From NCBI GenBank assembly GCA_964401995.1, contig CAYOAP010000003.1:144824-208823 (forward strand): a DNA stretch of 64,000 nt, given 5' to 3'. Shown one piece after another: positions 39,520 through 48,838 of this stretch. How positions within the stretch are numbered: the stretch's first letter is position 1; the number at the start of each line of letters is the position of its first letter. Source of the DNA: DATCBF01 sp964401995 (GTDB taxonomy: Bacteria > Actinomycetota > Thermoleophilia > Solirubrobacterales > 70-9). A program made the translations under genes and the position numbers. The notes under the pieces are model-generated. The model saw only the letters and a program-made list of their open reading frames with translations. It was not told the DNA's origin and ran no database searches.

Positions 39520-42500
39520 GTGCCTGTGAGGAGGAGCAGGGGAAGGTCCGGGGACGGGCCAGGGGACACGCAGCGGCGCGTGCCAGCAGTGCTGCGCCAC
39601 CCCAAATGGACCCTGGGGATCGCCGCGGCGATCCTGATTGTTCTCACCGTCTTTGGGCTAAATGTCGAGAACCGGCTGACGCCGACGACCCTCAACATTC
39701 CGGGCACCCCGGCCTCGCGCGCCAACCAGATGCTGCGCGAACATTTCGGTGACTCCCAGCCCTTCGCGATCCTCCTGCGCGGGCCGGCGAAGGCGCTCGA
39801 TCGACAGGGGCCGGCGCTGGTCCGCGCCCTGCGCCGCCACCCCGACGTCAGCACCCTCTCGCCCTGGGACCGCGGCTCGGTCCAGCGGCTGCGGCCCTCG
39901 CCGCGCAAGGCCCTCGTCCTCGCCAACTTCCACGTTGGCATCACCGAGGCGGTTAACGAGACGGTCCCCAAGCTCGACCGCATCCTCGAAGAAAAGATCA
40001 AGCCGCCGGTGCGGGTCACCCAGTCGGGCTATCCGACCCTCTCTCGCGAGCTGCAGGAGAAGTCGATCAGCGCCAGCGAGCGCGGCGAGCTGATCGCCCT
40101 GCCGATCCTGCTGATCGTCTTGCTGCTGGTCTTCCGCTCCCCGATCGCGGCGGCGATCCCGCTCGCCTTCGGCGCGATCACGGTGCTCTCCTCGCGCGGA
40201 GTCTTGGTCTTCTTCACCTCCTGGCTCGATGTCGACGCCTTCGCCCTGACCGTCTGCACGATGATGGGCTTGGCGCTCGGCGTCGACTACGCGCTGCTGA
40301 TGGTCTCCCGCTACCGCGAGGAGCTGGCCGCTGGCGCCGATCCGCTCGACGCGGCGATCACCACCCGCCGCACAGCTGGCCGCACGACAGTTTTCGCCGG
40401 CAGCACGCTGCTGCTCTCGATGATGGTCTCGCTCTTCATCCTGCCGGGATCCCTGCTCGCCTCGCTGGCGGAGACGCTGATGATGGTGGTGGTCTTGAGT
40501 GTGCTGGTCTCGACCTTGGTCGCGCCTTCGCTGCTCGTCCTTGTCGGCCCCAACATCGACCGCTGGCGGATCGGAGCGCCCGCCAACGGGCGCTCCGGGT
40601 TGATGAGGTTCGTCAACGCCGCCTTGCGCCGCCCTGCTCCCGTCGCGGTTCTGATCGGAGCCGTCCTGCTGCTCCTCGCCGGGCCGGCGCTGGCGCTGAA
40701 GACTGGGCCCCCAAGCCCTGAACAGCTGCCCAAGGACGACCAGGTGAGGAAGGACACGGAACTGATCGACCACGCCTTTGGCTCGGGCTGGGATGCGCCG
40801 TTCGTGATCGTCGCGACAACAAAGAACGGATCGATCACCGACCCGGAAAAACTCGCCGCGATCAGTCGTTGGCAGCGCCGCATCGCCAACGACCCCGGGG
40901 TGCGGGCGGTGATCGGGCCGGGGCAGGTCGCCCGCCGGGTGGCCCCGTTGCGCAAAGCCGGCAGCGCCCTGCTCGCCTCCAACGGCAACGTCGGCCCGCT
41001 CAACCGTTTCGGCAAACTTGGGCGCAGTCTGGCCGTGGCTGCTGCCGGAGTTGGCCAGCTGCGCGAGGGAATCGCCCAGGCATCGGAAGGCGCCGGCCTG
41101 TTGGCCAGCGGGTCTGACCAGGCCACGGCCGGGGCCTTCGCCATCTCTCGAGGCCTCGCCCTGGCAGGCAGCGGCAGCTCGCGGGCGGTGCAGGCCCTCA
41201 ACACTTTTGCGGCAGGCACGCGCAAGCTGGCGAAAGGCCAGCGCCGCGCCGCGATCGGCTCTCTGGCGATCAAGCTCGGCCTGCGCGACCTGATCCCCAA
41301 CCTGCGCCACAACGCGCTGCTGCGCTCGCGCAAGCTCCACAAATCCCTGAACGAAGACTCAAAAGTCACGCTGCCGCGTTTGCTGGCGCCGGCGCAGGCG
41401 GCCGACGAACAGCTCAAAGTCGCCCTGCAGAAACTGCAGCAGATGACCGTCGGGCAGTCCGACCCTGACTACGCCCCCGCCTTGGAAGCGGTGCGCCAGG
41501 CTTCCGCCGCCGTCAGCGGCGCCGATCCGATCAGCGGTCAGCCCTACGCCCCCGAATATGCGGGGCTGCCGGCGGAACTCACCGCCTTGCAGGCTCGGCT
41601 CGTAGACGACACCGACCAGGCGCAGCAGATCATGGCCTGGCTGATCACCGGCAACATCGAACTGCACCGTCTCTTCTCCTATTCCAAACGCCTCACCGCC
41701 GGCCTCGAAAAAATCGCCACCGCCGGCAACAAGCTCGCCGGCGGCTCGGCCCGCCTCGCCCGCGCGGCGACCAAACTCGACAGCGGCCTCGCCCGCCTGG
41801 CAACCGGCGCCGCTTCGCTGGCCGGCGGCCTGACCCAGCTCGGCGACGGCGCCACGGCGCTGGAAGCCAGCCTCGCCGAAGGCTTCCACCGCTCCTATCC
41901 GCTGCAGTCGGGCCTGCGGCGAGCCAGCGTCCGAGTGATTGCCGGGAACGCCTCTCTGAGGCGCCGGGTGAACAAAGTGCGGCGCGCATCGCCGGGGCTC
42001 TTCGACTCCGGCTACTTTGTTCTCTCCGCCCTGGAGGGCGCGCCCCCGGCGGCCCGCGAAGCAGCGGGGACGACGATCGACCTGGCTCACGGCGGGCAGG
42101 CCGCTTCGACGCTGGTCATCTCCCGCTACGGGTTCAACACGCCTGGCTCAATCGGCCTCAACCACAAACTCAGCGAAGACGCCGCGGCGCTGGGGCGCGA
42201 AGCCGGCCTCTCGACCGGGGTCGCCGGCGGCGCCGCCCAGCTCAACGAGTACAGCAGCGTCACCCGGGCCCGGATCCCCTGGATCGTCGCCGCGATCACC
42301 CTTGTCACCTTCCTCGTCCTCGTCGTCGTGCTGCGGGCGCTGCTGCTTGCCGCGATCGCGGTCGGGCTCAACCTCGCCACCGTCGCGGTCGCCTTTGGCG
42401 TCCTCACCTTGATCGGCTACCTGCCCGACAGCTTCCCCCTGGGCGGGCACTCTTATATAGACGCGGTTGGGGCGACGATGATCTTCGGCGTCGTCTTCGG

Positions 42501-42834
42501 CCTCTCGATCGACTACGCGGTCTTCCTGCTGGTGCGAATGCGCGAGCACTACGACCGCAACGGCGACAACGCCGCCGCGATCAACTTCGGCCTGGAAAAG
42601 ACAGCCCGCGTGATCACCGGCGCCGCGGCGATCATGATGGCGGTCTTCGTCGTCTTCGCCGGCGCTCCCGTCGCCACGGTCAGCCAGCTCGGCGTCGGCC
42701 TGACCGTCGCCGTCCTGCTCGACGCGACCGTAGTCCGCATCGTCCTGCTGCCGGCGCTGATGCTGCTGCTCGGCGACCGGGTCTGGTGGTTGCCGCGCCC
42801 CCTGGAGCGAGTCCTGCCCCGGCTCAATGTCTAA
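39520..42834 (+). CDS. MmpL/RND-family transporter
   Basis: 1104 residues from GTG at 39520 (another GTG at 39580 is possible). RND layout: TM1 at about 28-48, a first outside loop, then a block of five helices (about 190-350) with GLALGVDYALLMVSRYREEL, TM7 near 370-390, a long second outside loop (about 400-905) rich in Ala/Gly helices, then a second helical block (about 925-1090) with FGVVFGLSIDYAVFLLVRMREHYDR, the usual MmpL Asp-Tyr motifs for proton coupling. It sits upstream of six MCE genes, so a role in moving hydrophobic envelope lipids is likely. Confidence 0.88.
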   Translation: MPVRRSRGRSGDGPGDTQRRVPAVLRHPKWTLGIAAAILIVLTVFGLNVENRLTPTTLNIPGTPASRANQMLREHFGDSQPFAILLRGPAKALDRQGPALVRALRRHPDVSTLSPWDRGSVQRLRPSPRKALVLANFHVGITEAVNETVPKLDRILEEKIKPPVRVTQSGYPTLSRELQEKSISASERGELIALPILLIVLLLVFRSPIAAAIPLAFGAITVLSSRGVLVFFTSWLDVDAFALTVCTMMGLALGVDYALLMVSRYREELAAGADPLDAAITTRRTAGRTTVFAGSTLLLSMMVSLFILPGSLLASLAETLMMVVVLSVLVSTLVAPSLLVLVGPNIDRWRIGAPANGRSGLMRFVNAALRRPAPVAVLIGAVLLLLAGPALALKTGPPSPEQLPKDDQVRKDTELIDHAFGSGWDAPFVIVATTKNGSITDPEKLAAISRWQRRIANDPGVRAVIGPGQVARRVAPLRKAGSALLASNGNVGPLNRFGKLGRSLAVAAAGVGQLREGIAQASEGAGLLASGSDQATAGAFAISRGLALAGSGSSRAVQALNTFAAGTRKLAKGQRRAAIGSLAIKLGLRDLIPNLRHNALLRSRKLHKSLNEDSKVTLPRLLAPAQAADEQLKVALQKLQQMTVGQSDPDYAPALEAVRQASAAVSGADPISGQPYAPEYAGLPAELTALQARLVDDTDQAQQIMAWLITGNIELHRLFSYSKRLTAGLEKIATAGNKLAGGSARLARAATKLDSGLARLATGAASLAGGLTQLGDGATALEASLAEGFHRSYPLQSGLRRASVRVIAGNASLRRRVNKVRRASPGLFDSGYFVLSALEGAPPAAREAAGTTIDLAHGGQAASTLVISRYGFNTPGSIGLNHKLSEDAAALGREAGLSTGVAGGAAQLNEYSSVTRARIPWIVAAITLVTFLVLVVVLRALLLAAIAVGLNLATVAVAFGVLTLIGYLPDSFPLGGHSYIDAVGATMIFGVVFGLSIDYAVFLLVRMREHYDRNGDNAAAINFGLEKTARVITGAAAIMMAVFVVFAGAPVATVSQLGVGLTVAVLLDATVVRIVLLPALMLLLGDRVWWLPRPLERVLPRLNV

Positions 42835-42897
42835 GCCCCGCGCCGTGCCGTCTCGGCAACGCGTTGAATTCCAGTTAAGTCCCTGCCTGGCGCATGC

Positions 42898-42923
42898 TTG
42901 ACAGCGGCCCGCTTGGATACGAT
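42898..42923 (+). promoter_or_regulatory. Candidate promoter of the MCE operon
   Basis: A perfect TTGACA (42898-42903) lies 54 bases after the MmpL stop and upstream of the first MCE gene. TACGAT (42918-42923) fits the actinobacterial TANNNT -10, but its 14-base spacer is short; GATTCG at 42921 would give 17. The 142-base gap holds no other feature seen. Confidence 0.4.
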
Positions 42924-42976
42924 TCGCGCGCCCGTTCCACCGGGTCGGAGGCCGGGGAACGATCAAGCGACGACCC

Positions 42977-44377
42977 GTGGCTGCCAAACCTTTAGGCGAG
43001 GAGAAAAACCCGGCTCCTAGTCGGGGGCTCACCCCTGCCCGGATGGGGGTCATCGCAGCCCTCGGCGCGGCGGTCATCGTGCTCGCCTATCTGCTCTTTT
43101 TCTCCGGCAGCAGCGGCTACAAGTACACGCTCCTTTTTCAGAACGCCAGCCAGCTGGTTCCCGACAACCAGGTTCTGATCGGCGGCTCCCCGGTCGGTTC
43201 GGTCGAAAGCATCGAACTCACCGAAGACAACCTCGCCAGCGTCGACATCAGCGTCAGCCAGCAGCTGCACGTGGGGACCACCGCGGTGATCCGGGCGACC
43301 TCGCTCTCCGGCGTCGCCAACCACTACATCTCGGTCAGCCCCGGGCCCAACAGCGAACCGGCGCTGGATGAAGGCTCGACCCTTGGCCTCGCCTCGACCA
43401 CGACCCCGATCGACATCGACCAGCTCTTCAACACCTTCCCCCCGGCCGTGCGCCACGGCCTCAGCCAGTTCATCGAAGGCAACGCGGAAATCTACGCCGG
43501 CCGCGGCAAGGACGCCAACCAGACCTATAAGTACTTCGGCCCGGCGCTGAACCGCACCACCGCTTTCCTGCAGGAGCTGAACGCCGATCAGAACCTGTTC
43601 CAGCGCTTCGTCGTCAGCTCCAGCAAGCTGAGCACCGTCGTCGCCCAGCGCGGCGGCGAACTCTCGAGCGCGATCTCCAACGCCAACACGGCGTTCGGGG
43701 CGATCGCCACGCAGAACGTCGCCCTCGACCGCACGCTGCGCACGCTGCCGCCGTTCATGCGCCAGGCGAACACCACCTTTGTCAACCTGCGCGCCGCCCT
43801 CGATGATCTCGAACCGTTGGTCAACACTGCCAAGCCGGCAACAAAGGAACTCGCGCCCTTCCTCAGCGAACTGCACCCGGTGCTCTCGAAAGCGGTCCCG
43901 GTCTTCAGGAACCTGCGCCTCAGCGTCAACCGCGAAGGCCAGGCAAACGACGCCAACGAACTGCTCGCCGCCCTGCCCGCGGTCCATCAGCGGGCGGCGA
44001 AGGCGTTCCCCCACGCTGAAGACGCGATCACGGCCTTCCAGCCCAACCTCAACTTCGCCCGCGCCTACACCCCGGACCTCTTCAACGGCTTCGCCAAGCT
44101 CGGCCAGATCACCGGCTACTACGACGCCAATGGCCACTACGCGCGGGTCCAGCCGGCGGGCCTCAACCTCTTTGCCCGCAGCGCTTCGGGATCGCTGGAA
44201 CCGACCGCGATCAGCGAACAGTACGCCCCGTATGGCGCGCCCCACACTTTCCGCCGTTGCCCAGGCGGCGCGGTCCAGCCGTCGGGCGACAACTCCAACC
44301 CGTTTGTCGATCCGCCTTGGGGCGGCAGCGTCACCTCGTCTGAATGCAACTCGGCCGACGTGCCCCCGGGATCATGA
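42977..44377 (+). CDS. MCE/MlaD-family protein 1
   Basis: 466 residues from GTG. One N-terminal helix (about 24-43, IAALGAAVIVLAYLLFF) anchors it, with the rest outside. The MCE domain (about 48-125) has YKYTLLFQNASQLVPDNQVLIGGSPVGSVESIEL and GTTAVIRATSLSGVANHYISVSPGP. A long helical needle-like region follows (about 145-340), then a C-terminal tail with two cysteines. MCE proteins form hexameric tunnels for lipids. First of six genes joined by 1-4 base overlaps. Glu is mostly GAA. Confidence 0.9.
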   Translation: MAAKPLGEEKNPAPSRGLTPARMGVIAALGAAVIVLAYLLFFSGSSGYKYTLLFQNASQLVPDNQVLIGGSPVGSVESIELTEDNLASVDISVSQQLHVGTTAVIRATSLSGVANHYISVSPGPNSEPALDEGSTLGLASTTTPIDIDQLFNTFPPAVRHGLSQFIEGNAEIYAGRGKDANQTYKYFGPALNRTTAFLQELNADQNLFQRFVVSSSKLSTVVAQRGGELSSAISNANTAFGAIATQNVALDRTLRTLPPFMRQANTTFVNLRAALDDLEPLVNTAKPATKELAPFLSELHPVLSKAVPVFRNLRLSVNREGQANDANELLAALPAVHQRAAKAFPHAEDAITAFQPNLNFARAYTPDLFNGFAKLGQITGYYDANGHYARVQPAGLNLFARSASGSLEPTAISEQYAPYGAPHTFRRCPGGAVQPSGDNSNPFVDPPWGGSVTSSECNSADVPPGS

Positions 44378-45903
44378 GAGGCAAAGCCATAGCCGCAGCC
44401 GTGGTTGCCGTGATCGTGGTCGCGATCGTCCTGCTCGTCTCGGGCAGTGGCGACAGCAACGGCTACACGGTCCGCGCCGTTTTCGACAACGGCGGCTTCA
44501 TGGTCAAAGGCGAGCAGGTCCGCGTCGCCGGCGCCAACGTCGGCACGATCGAATCGGTTGCTGTCTCCGAACCGGGTGAGATCGACAGCTACGAAGGCGG
44601 CAAGCCGAAAGCGGTCCCCGGCAAAGCGATCATCGTCATGAACATCTCCGACCCTGGCTTCCAGGACTTCCGCAGCGACGCCAGCTGCGAGATCCGGCCG
44701 CAGTCGCTGATCGGCGAGAAGTTCGTCGACTGCCGCCCGACGTTGCCGCGGGCGCCGGGCTCGCCGCTGCCGCCGCCGTTGAAAAAGATCCCCTCCGGCC
44801 AGCCTGGCGCGGGGCAGTACCTGCTGCCGGTCGAGAACAACAGCACCAGCGTCGACCCCGACCTGATCAACGACATCCAGAGCCTGCCCTACGCGCAGCG
44901 CTTCCGGCTCATCCTCAACGAACTCGGTGCCGGCCTCGCCGGCCGCGGCACCGACCTCAACGTCGTGATCAAGCGCGCCAACCCCGTCCTTCGCGACGTC
45001 GACCGCCTCTTCGGCATCCTCAACGCCCAGCGCGACCAGCTTGCCCAGCTGGCGAGCGACTCCGAGGCGGTCCTCGGGCCACTCTCGCGCGAGCGTGCCC
45101 ACGTCGCCGGCTTCTTCACCAACTCGGGCGCAGCGGCCGAGGCGAGCTCCGAAGAGGGCGCCTCGGTCGAAGCGTCGCTGCGCAAGTTCCCCAAATTCCT
45201 GCGCGAGTTCCGCCTGACGATGCGCAGCCTGCAGGGCTTCTCCGACGCCGCCACGCCGGTCTTCTCCGACTTCAACCGGGCGGCCCCGTCGCTGACTGAC
45301 GCGACCAAGACCTTGACGCCCTTCTCCGAAGCCTCGACCGTGGCGCTGAAGTCGCTCGGCGCCGTCGGAGCGGTCGCCGGGCCGAAGATACGGGCCGCCG
45401 ATCCGATCGTCCGCAAGTCCCGCGATCTGGCTGTCAGTGGAGTCGTGCCGACCAGGGAACTCGCCAAGCTGCTCGTCAGCACCAAAAAGACGGGCGGCTT
45501 CGACGGCCTTGTCGACTTGATCTACAACACGACCGGCACGATCAACGGCTTTGACGAATATGGGCACTTCACCCGCACCGTGGTCAACTTGACCAACTGC
45601 CTCACTTACGAAGTCACCGAATCAAGTGGATGCAGCGCCAAATTCACCGGCCCTGCCGCCTCTACGTCGTCGACTTTCGATCCGGCTGAGTTCCTCGCCC
45701 GGATCCAGAAAGAGCTGCAGGGGGCCAACGGCGGCATAGTCGCGCCAGGCGAAGGCAAAGCCGAAAGCGAAGCGACCGCGACCGCTGTGCCCAAATCGCC
45801 GTCCGCTCCTGCTCCGTCGCTTGGCAGTGGCCAGCAGCTCGGCGCCAAAGGCCCGGTCTCGGCCCCGCAGCGCGCCCTCCTCAACTACCTCCTCGGCCCA
45901 TGA
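44374..45903 (+). CDS. MCE/MlaD-family protein 2
   Basis: 509 residues from ATG, overlapping gene 1 by 4 bases. Membrane anchor about 5-23 (IAAAVVAVIVVAIVLLVSG). MCE domain: YTVRAVFDNGGFMVKGEQVRVAGANVGTIESVAVSEPGEIDSYEG, with an extra loop before KAIIVMNISDPGFQDFRSDASCEIRPQSLIGEKFVDC. A long helical region (about 180-400) is followed by a tail with the cysteine-containing TNCLTYEVTESSGCSAKF and an Ala/Pro/Ser-rich end. Confidence 0.9.
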   Translation: MRGKAIAAAVVAVIVVAIVLLVSGSGDSNGYTVRAVFDNGGFMVKGEQVRVAGANVGTIESVAVSEPGEIDSYEGGKPKAVPGKAIIVMNISDPGFQDFRSDASCEIRPQSLIGEKFVDCRPTLPRAPGSPLPPPLKKIPSGQPGAGQYLLPVENNSTSVDPDLINDIQSLPYAQRFRLILNELGAGLAGRGTDLNVVIKRANPVLRDVDRLFGILNAQRDQLAQLASDSEAVLGPLSRERAHVAGFFTNSGAAAEASSEEGASVEASLRKFPKFLREFRLTMRSLQGFSDAATPVFSDFNRAAPSLTDATKTLTPFSEASTVALKSLGAVGAVAGPKIRAADPIVRKSRDLAVSGVVPTRELAKLLVSTKKTGGFDGLVDLIYNTTGTINGFDEYGHFTRTVVNLTNCLTYEVTESSGCSAKFTGPAASTSSTFDPAEFLARIQKELQGANGGIVAPGEGKAESEATATAVPKSPSAPAPSLGSGQQLGAKGPVSAPQRALLNYLLGP

Positions 45904-47330
45904 GAAACCGCAGCGGAATATCGGGAGTCGCGAGCAGCCCGATCCTGGTCGGCGCGGTCACCGTGCTGGTCATCATCATCGCCGTCTTCCTCGCCTACAA
46001 CGCCAACAACGGCCTGCCCTTCGTCTCCACCTACAACCTCAATGCTGAGGTCCCGAACGCCGACGCCCTGGTCAAAGGCAACGAGGTGCGGATCGGCGGG
46101 GTCCGGGTCGGGATCGTCAAGTCGGTCGTCCCCGAGCAGCTCCCGAACGGGAAGCTGGCGGCCAAGCTCAGCCTCAGCCTCGACAAGAACGCCGAACCGC
46201 TGCCGGTCGACTCGACGATGATGATCCGGCCGAAGTCGGCGCTCGGCCTCAAGTACCTGCAGATCACCCCCGGCAACTCGTCGAAGGGCTTTGCCGCCGG
46301 CGACACGATCCCGACCTCCGCGGCGCGCCCGGAACCGGTCGACATCGACCAGTTCTTCGACATGTTCGACGAAAAAACCCGGCTCGCAATCCGCCGCAAC
46401 CAGGCCGGCTTCGGCAACGCCCTGGCGGGCCGCGGGCCGCAGATCAACGGCGCGATCGGCGCCTTGAGACAGCTGGTCGAACACAGCCAGCCGGTCCTCG
46501 GTGACATCGTCGCCCCCAGCACCAACTTCGGTGGCTTCTGGCGGGCGCTGGAGAACCTCAACGCCACCGTTGCCCCGGTTGCCGAGGAGAACGCCAGCCT
46601 CTTCGTTGCCCTCGACCGCACCTTCGCCGCCTTCGCCCGCGTCTCCCGCCCCTACATCCAGGAAACGATCGTCAAAGGGCCCTCGACCCTCGACGCCGCT
46701 AACGCCGACCTGCCGGTCCTGCGCCCCTTCCTCGATGAATCGAAACGCTTCTTCACCGCGCTGAAGCCAGGCGCCAGCGCCCTCGCTGAAACGGCGCCGA
46801 CGATCGCCGCCGCGCTTCACGCCGGGGTCCCGGTGCTGAACGCCTCTCCCGTGTTCAATGCCCAGATCGTGCCGACCGCCGACGCCCTGCTCGCCTTCCA
46901 GGCCTCCCCTGGCGTCTTCAACGGCCTCAACCTCCTGATCGACACCAACAACATCCTCAAGCCGGCGGTTGAATTCATTGCTCCCGCGCAGACCACCTGC
47001 AATTACCTGACGCTGGCGGTCAGTAACGTCGCCAGCGCCAGCAGCGAAGGCAACGGGTCCGCCACTTGGCTCAACTTCATCTCCTTCGCCGCGCCATCGG
47101 GCCCCAACAACCTGAGTTCTCCCGCGTCGGCGCCAGCCAACGGGCCGGAATCCGAAAATCACCTCCACTTCAACCCCTACCCGAACACGGCGGCGCCGGG
47201 CCAGACCAAGGAGTGCGAGGCTGGCAACGAGCCCTATAAGGCGAGTCAGACCGTGATCGGCAACGCGGCGGGCAACCAGGGCACGACTACCGCCGGCCAG
47301 CCGAAGGCCCAGCAGGAAGGCGAAGGCTGA
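45900..47330 (+). CDS. MCE/MlaD-family protein 3
   Basis: 476 residues, 4-base overlap with gene 2. Anchor about 15-36 (ILVGAVTVLVIIIAVFLAYNA). MCE domain: YNLNAEVPNADALVKGNEVRIGGVRVGIVKSVVPE and STMMIRPKSALGLKYLQITPGN. Then DIDQFFDMFDEKTRLAIRRNQAGFGNALAGRGPQIN opens a long helical part, as in genes 1, 4 and 6 (a shared DIDQ/LDE-x-F hinge). The tail contains TTCNYLTLAVSNVAS and a Gly/Gln-rich end. Confidence 0.9.
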   Translation: MRNRSGISGVASSPILVGAVTVLVIIIAVFLAYNANNGLPFVSTYNLNAEVPNADALVKGNEVRIGGVRVGIVKSVVPEQLPNGKLAAKLSLSLDKNAEPLPVDSTMMIRPKSALGLKYLQITPGNSSKGFAAGDTIPTSAARPEPVDIDQFFDMFDEKTRLAIRRNQAGFGNALAGRGPQINGAIGALRQLVEHSQPVLGDIVAPSTNFGGFWRALENLNATVAPVAEENASLFVALDRTFAAFARVSRPYIQETIVKGPSTLDAANADLPVLRPFLDESKRFFTALKPGASALAETAPTIAAALHAGVPVLNASPVFNAQIVPTADALLAFQASPGVFNGLNLLIDTNNILKPAVEFIAPAQTTCNYLTLAVSNVASASSEGNGSATWLNFISFAAPSGPNNLSSPASAPANGPESENHLHFNPYPNTAAPGQTKECEAGNEPYKASQTVIGNAAGNQGTTTAGQPKAQQEGEG

Positions 47331-48838
47331 TGAGCCGGCTGCCAGAACGCGACACTCGGCAGGGCGCGACCAAACGCCGTTTCAAGTGGCGCCCCAGCAA
47401 CGCGCTGATCGCGGTCATCTTCATCGTCATCTTCACCGTCGGTCCTTACCTGGCCTTCACCGGCCACGTGCCCTTCACCAGCTACGGCTACGAGCTGAAG
47501 GCGACCTTCTCCAACTCGGCCAACATCGCCCTCAACTCGCCGGTGCGGATCGCCGGAGTTGAAGTCGGCCAGGTGATCTCGACCAGCCGCGATGGCGACA
47601 ACACCGATGTCACCTTCACCGTCGACGGCAGCGGCCGTCCGATCCACACCGACGCCTTCGCTGAGATCCGGCCGCGGATCTTTCTCGAGGGCAACTTCTT
47701 CATCGATCTCGACCCCGGCAGCCCGAGCGCGCCCGAGATGGGGAGCGGCGACACGATCCCGGTCAGCCACACCTCGACGGCGGCGCAGCTCGATGAAGTG
47801 CTGACCGCCCTGCAGTCGCCGGTGCGCGCCGACCTCAGCCGCCTGCTCGAGGGCTACGGGACGGCGCTGACCCATAAGGCCACGGCGGCCGAAGACGCGA
47901 CCCAGCTGCCGGAAGTGAAAGGCAAGAGCGGCGCCGAAGGGCTCAACGGCGCCCTCCACTACGGTGGCGATGCCGGCCGCTACAGCGCCCAGGTCACCAA
48001 CGCCCTGCTCGGCACCCAGCAGCACGACCTCTCCCGCCTGGTCGCCGGCGCCGGCCGCACTTTTGGCGCCTTCGCCGCCAACGAGAGCGATCTGCAGGGC
48101 TTGATCACCAACTTCAACGTCTTCACCGGCGCGCTCGCAGCCCAGTCGACCAATCTCGCGACCACCATCCACGTCCTGGCCCCGACGCTGAGCGTCGGGC
48201 GGAAGTCGTTGGTCAGCCTCAACCGCACCCTGCCGCCGCTGCGCACCTATGCGATCGTGCTGACCCCGGCGGTCGCTGAGCTGCCCGGCCTGATCGAAGC
48301 CGGCCGCCCCTGGCTCCGGCAGGTCCGCCCGCTGCTCTCGGGCAAAGAGGCCGGCGGCACCGCGAGGCTGCTGCAGGAACTGACCCCTGGCTTCGCCGGC
48401 GCGGCCCAGGCCGGCAAGGCTGTCGCCCTGCCCGCCGTCAATCAGCTCAGCGTCTGCACGACCAAGGTGATCGTCCCGACCGGAAACCAGACGATCAACG
48501 ACCGCTTCAGCACCGGCGGCCCCAACTACCGTGAGTTCTTCTACAACCTCGTTAACTTCGCTGGAGAGAGCCAGAATTTCGACGGCAACGGCCCCTACCT
48601 CCGAGCCCAGATCGGTGGCGGGCCGCAGCTGGTGGCGAGCCCGAATCCGAGAGGGAACCTCTCCGTCGACAAACAGCTGTTTGCCAACTCGATCGCCGCG
48701 CCGCTCGGCGTTCAGCCGCAGCTCGGCGGCAAGCCGCCGAAGAAGCCGGAAGTGCGTTGCTACAAGAACACCGCGCCTGATGTGAACGGCCCCCTCGGCC
48801 AGCCCGGCGCCCCCGACCCGGCGGCGGTGACGCCATGA
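47330..48838 (+). CDS. MCE/MlaD-family protein 4
   Basis: 502 residues, 1-base overlap with gene 3. A basic N-terminus (KRRFKWRPS) precedes the anchor (about 25-43, NALIAVIFIVIFTVGPYLAF). MCE domain: YELKATFSNSANIALNSPVRIAGVEVGQVISTSRDG and AFAEIRPRIFLEGNFFIDLDPGSP. Helical region about 145-360. The tail has VCTTKVIVPTGNQTINDRFSTGGPNYREFFYNLVNFAGESQNFDGNGPYLRAQIGGG, closely like the tails of genes 5 and 2, suggesting internal duplication of the set. Confidence 0.9.
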   Translation: MSRLPERDTRQGATKRRFKWRPSNALIAVIFIVIFTVGPYLAFTGHVPFTSYGYELKATFSNSANIALNSPVRIAGVEVGQVISTSRDGDNTDVTFTVDGSGRPIHTDAFAEIRPRIFLEGNFFIDLDPGSPSAPEMGSGDTIPVSHTSTAAQLDEVLTALQSPVRADLSRLLEGYGTALTHKATAAEDATQLPEVKGKSGAEGLNGALHYGGDAGRYSAQVTNALLGTQQHDLSRLVAGAGRTFGAFAANESDLQGLITNFNVFTGALAAQSTNLATTIHVLAPTLSVGRKSLVSLNRTLPPLRTYAIVLTPAVAELPGLIEAGRPWLRQVRPLLSGKEAGGTARLLQELTPGFAGAAQAGKAVALPAVNQLSVCTTKVIVPTGNQTINDRFSTGGPNYREFFYNLVNFAGESQNFDGNGPYLRAQIGGGPQLVASPNPRGNLSVDKQLFANSIAAPLGVQPQLGGKPPKKPEVRCYKNTAPDVNGPLGQPGAPDPAAVTP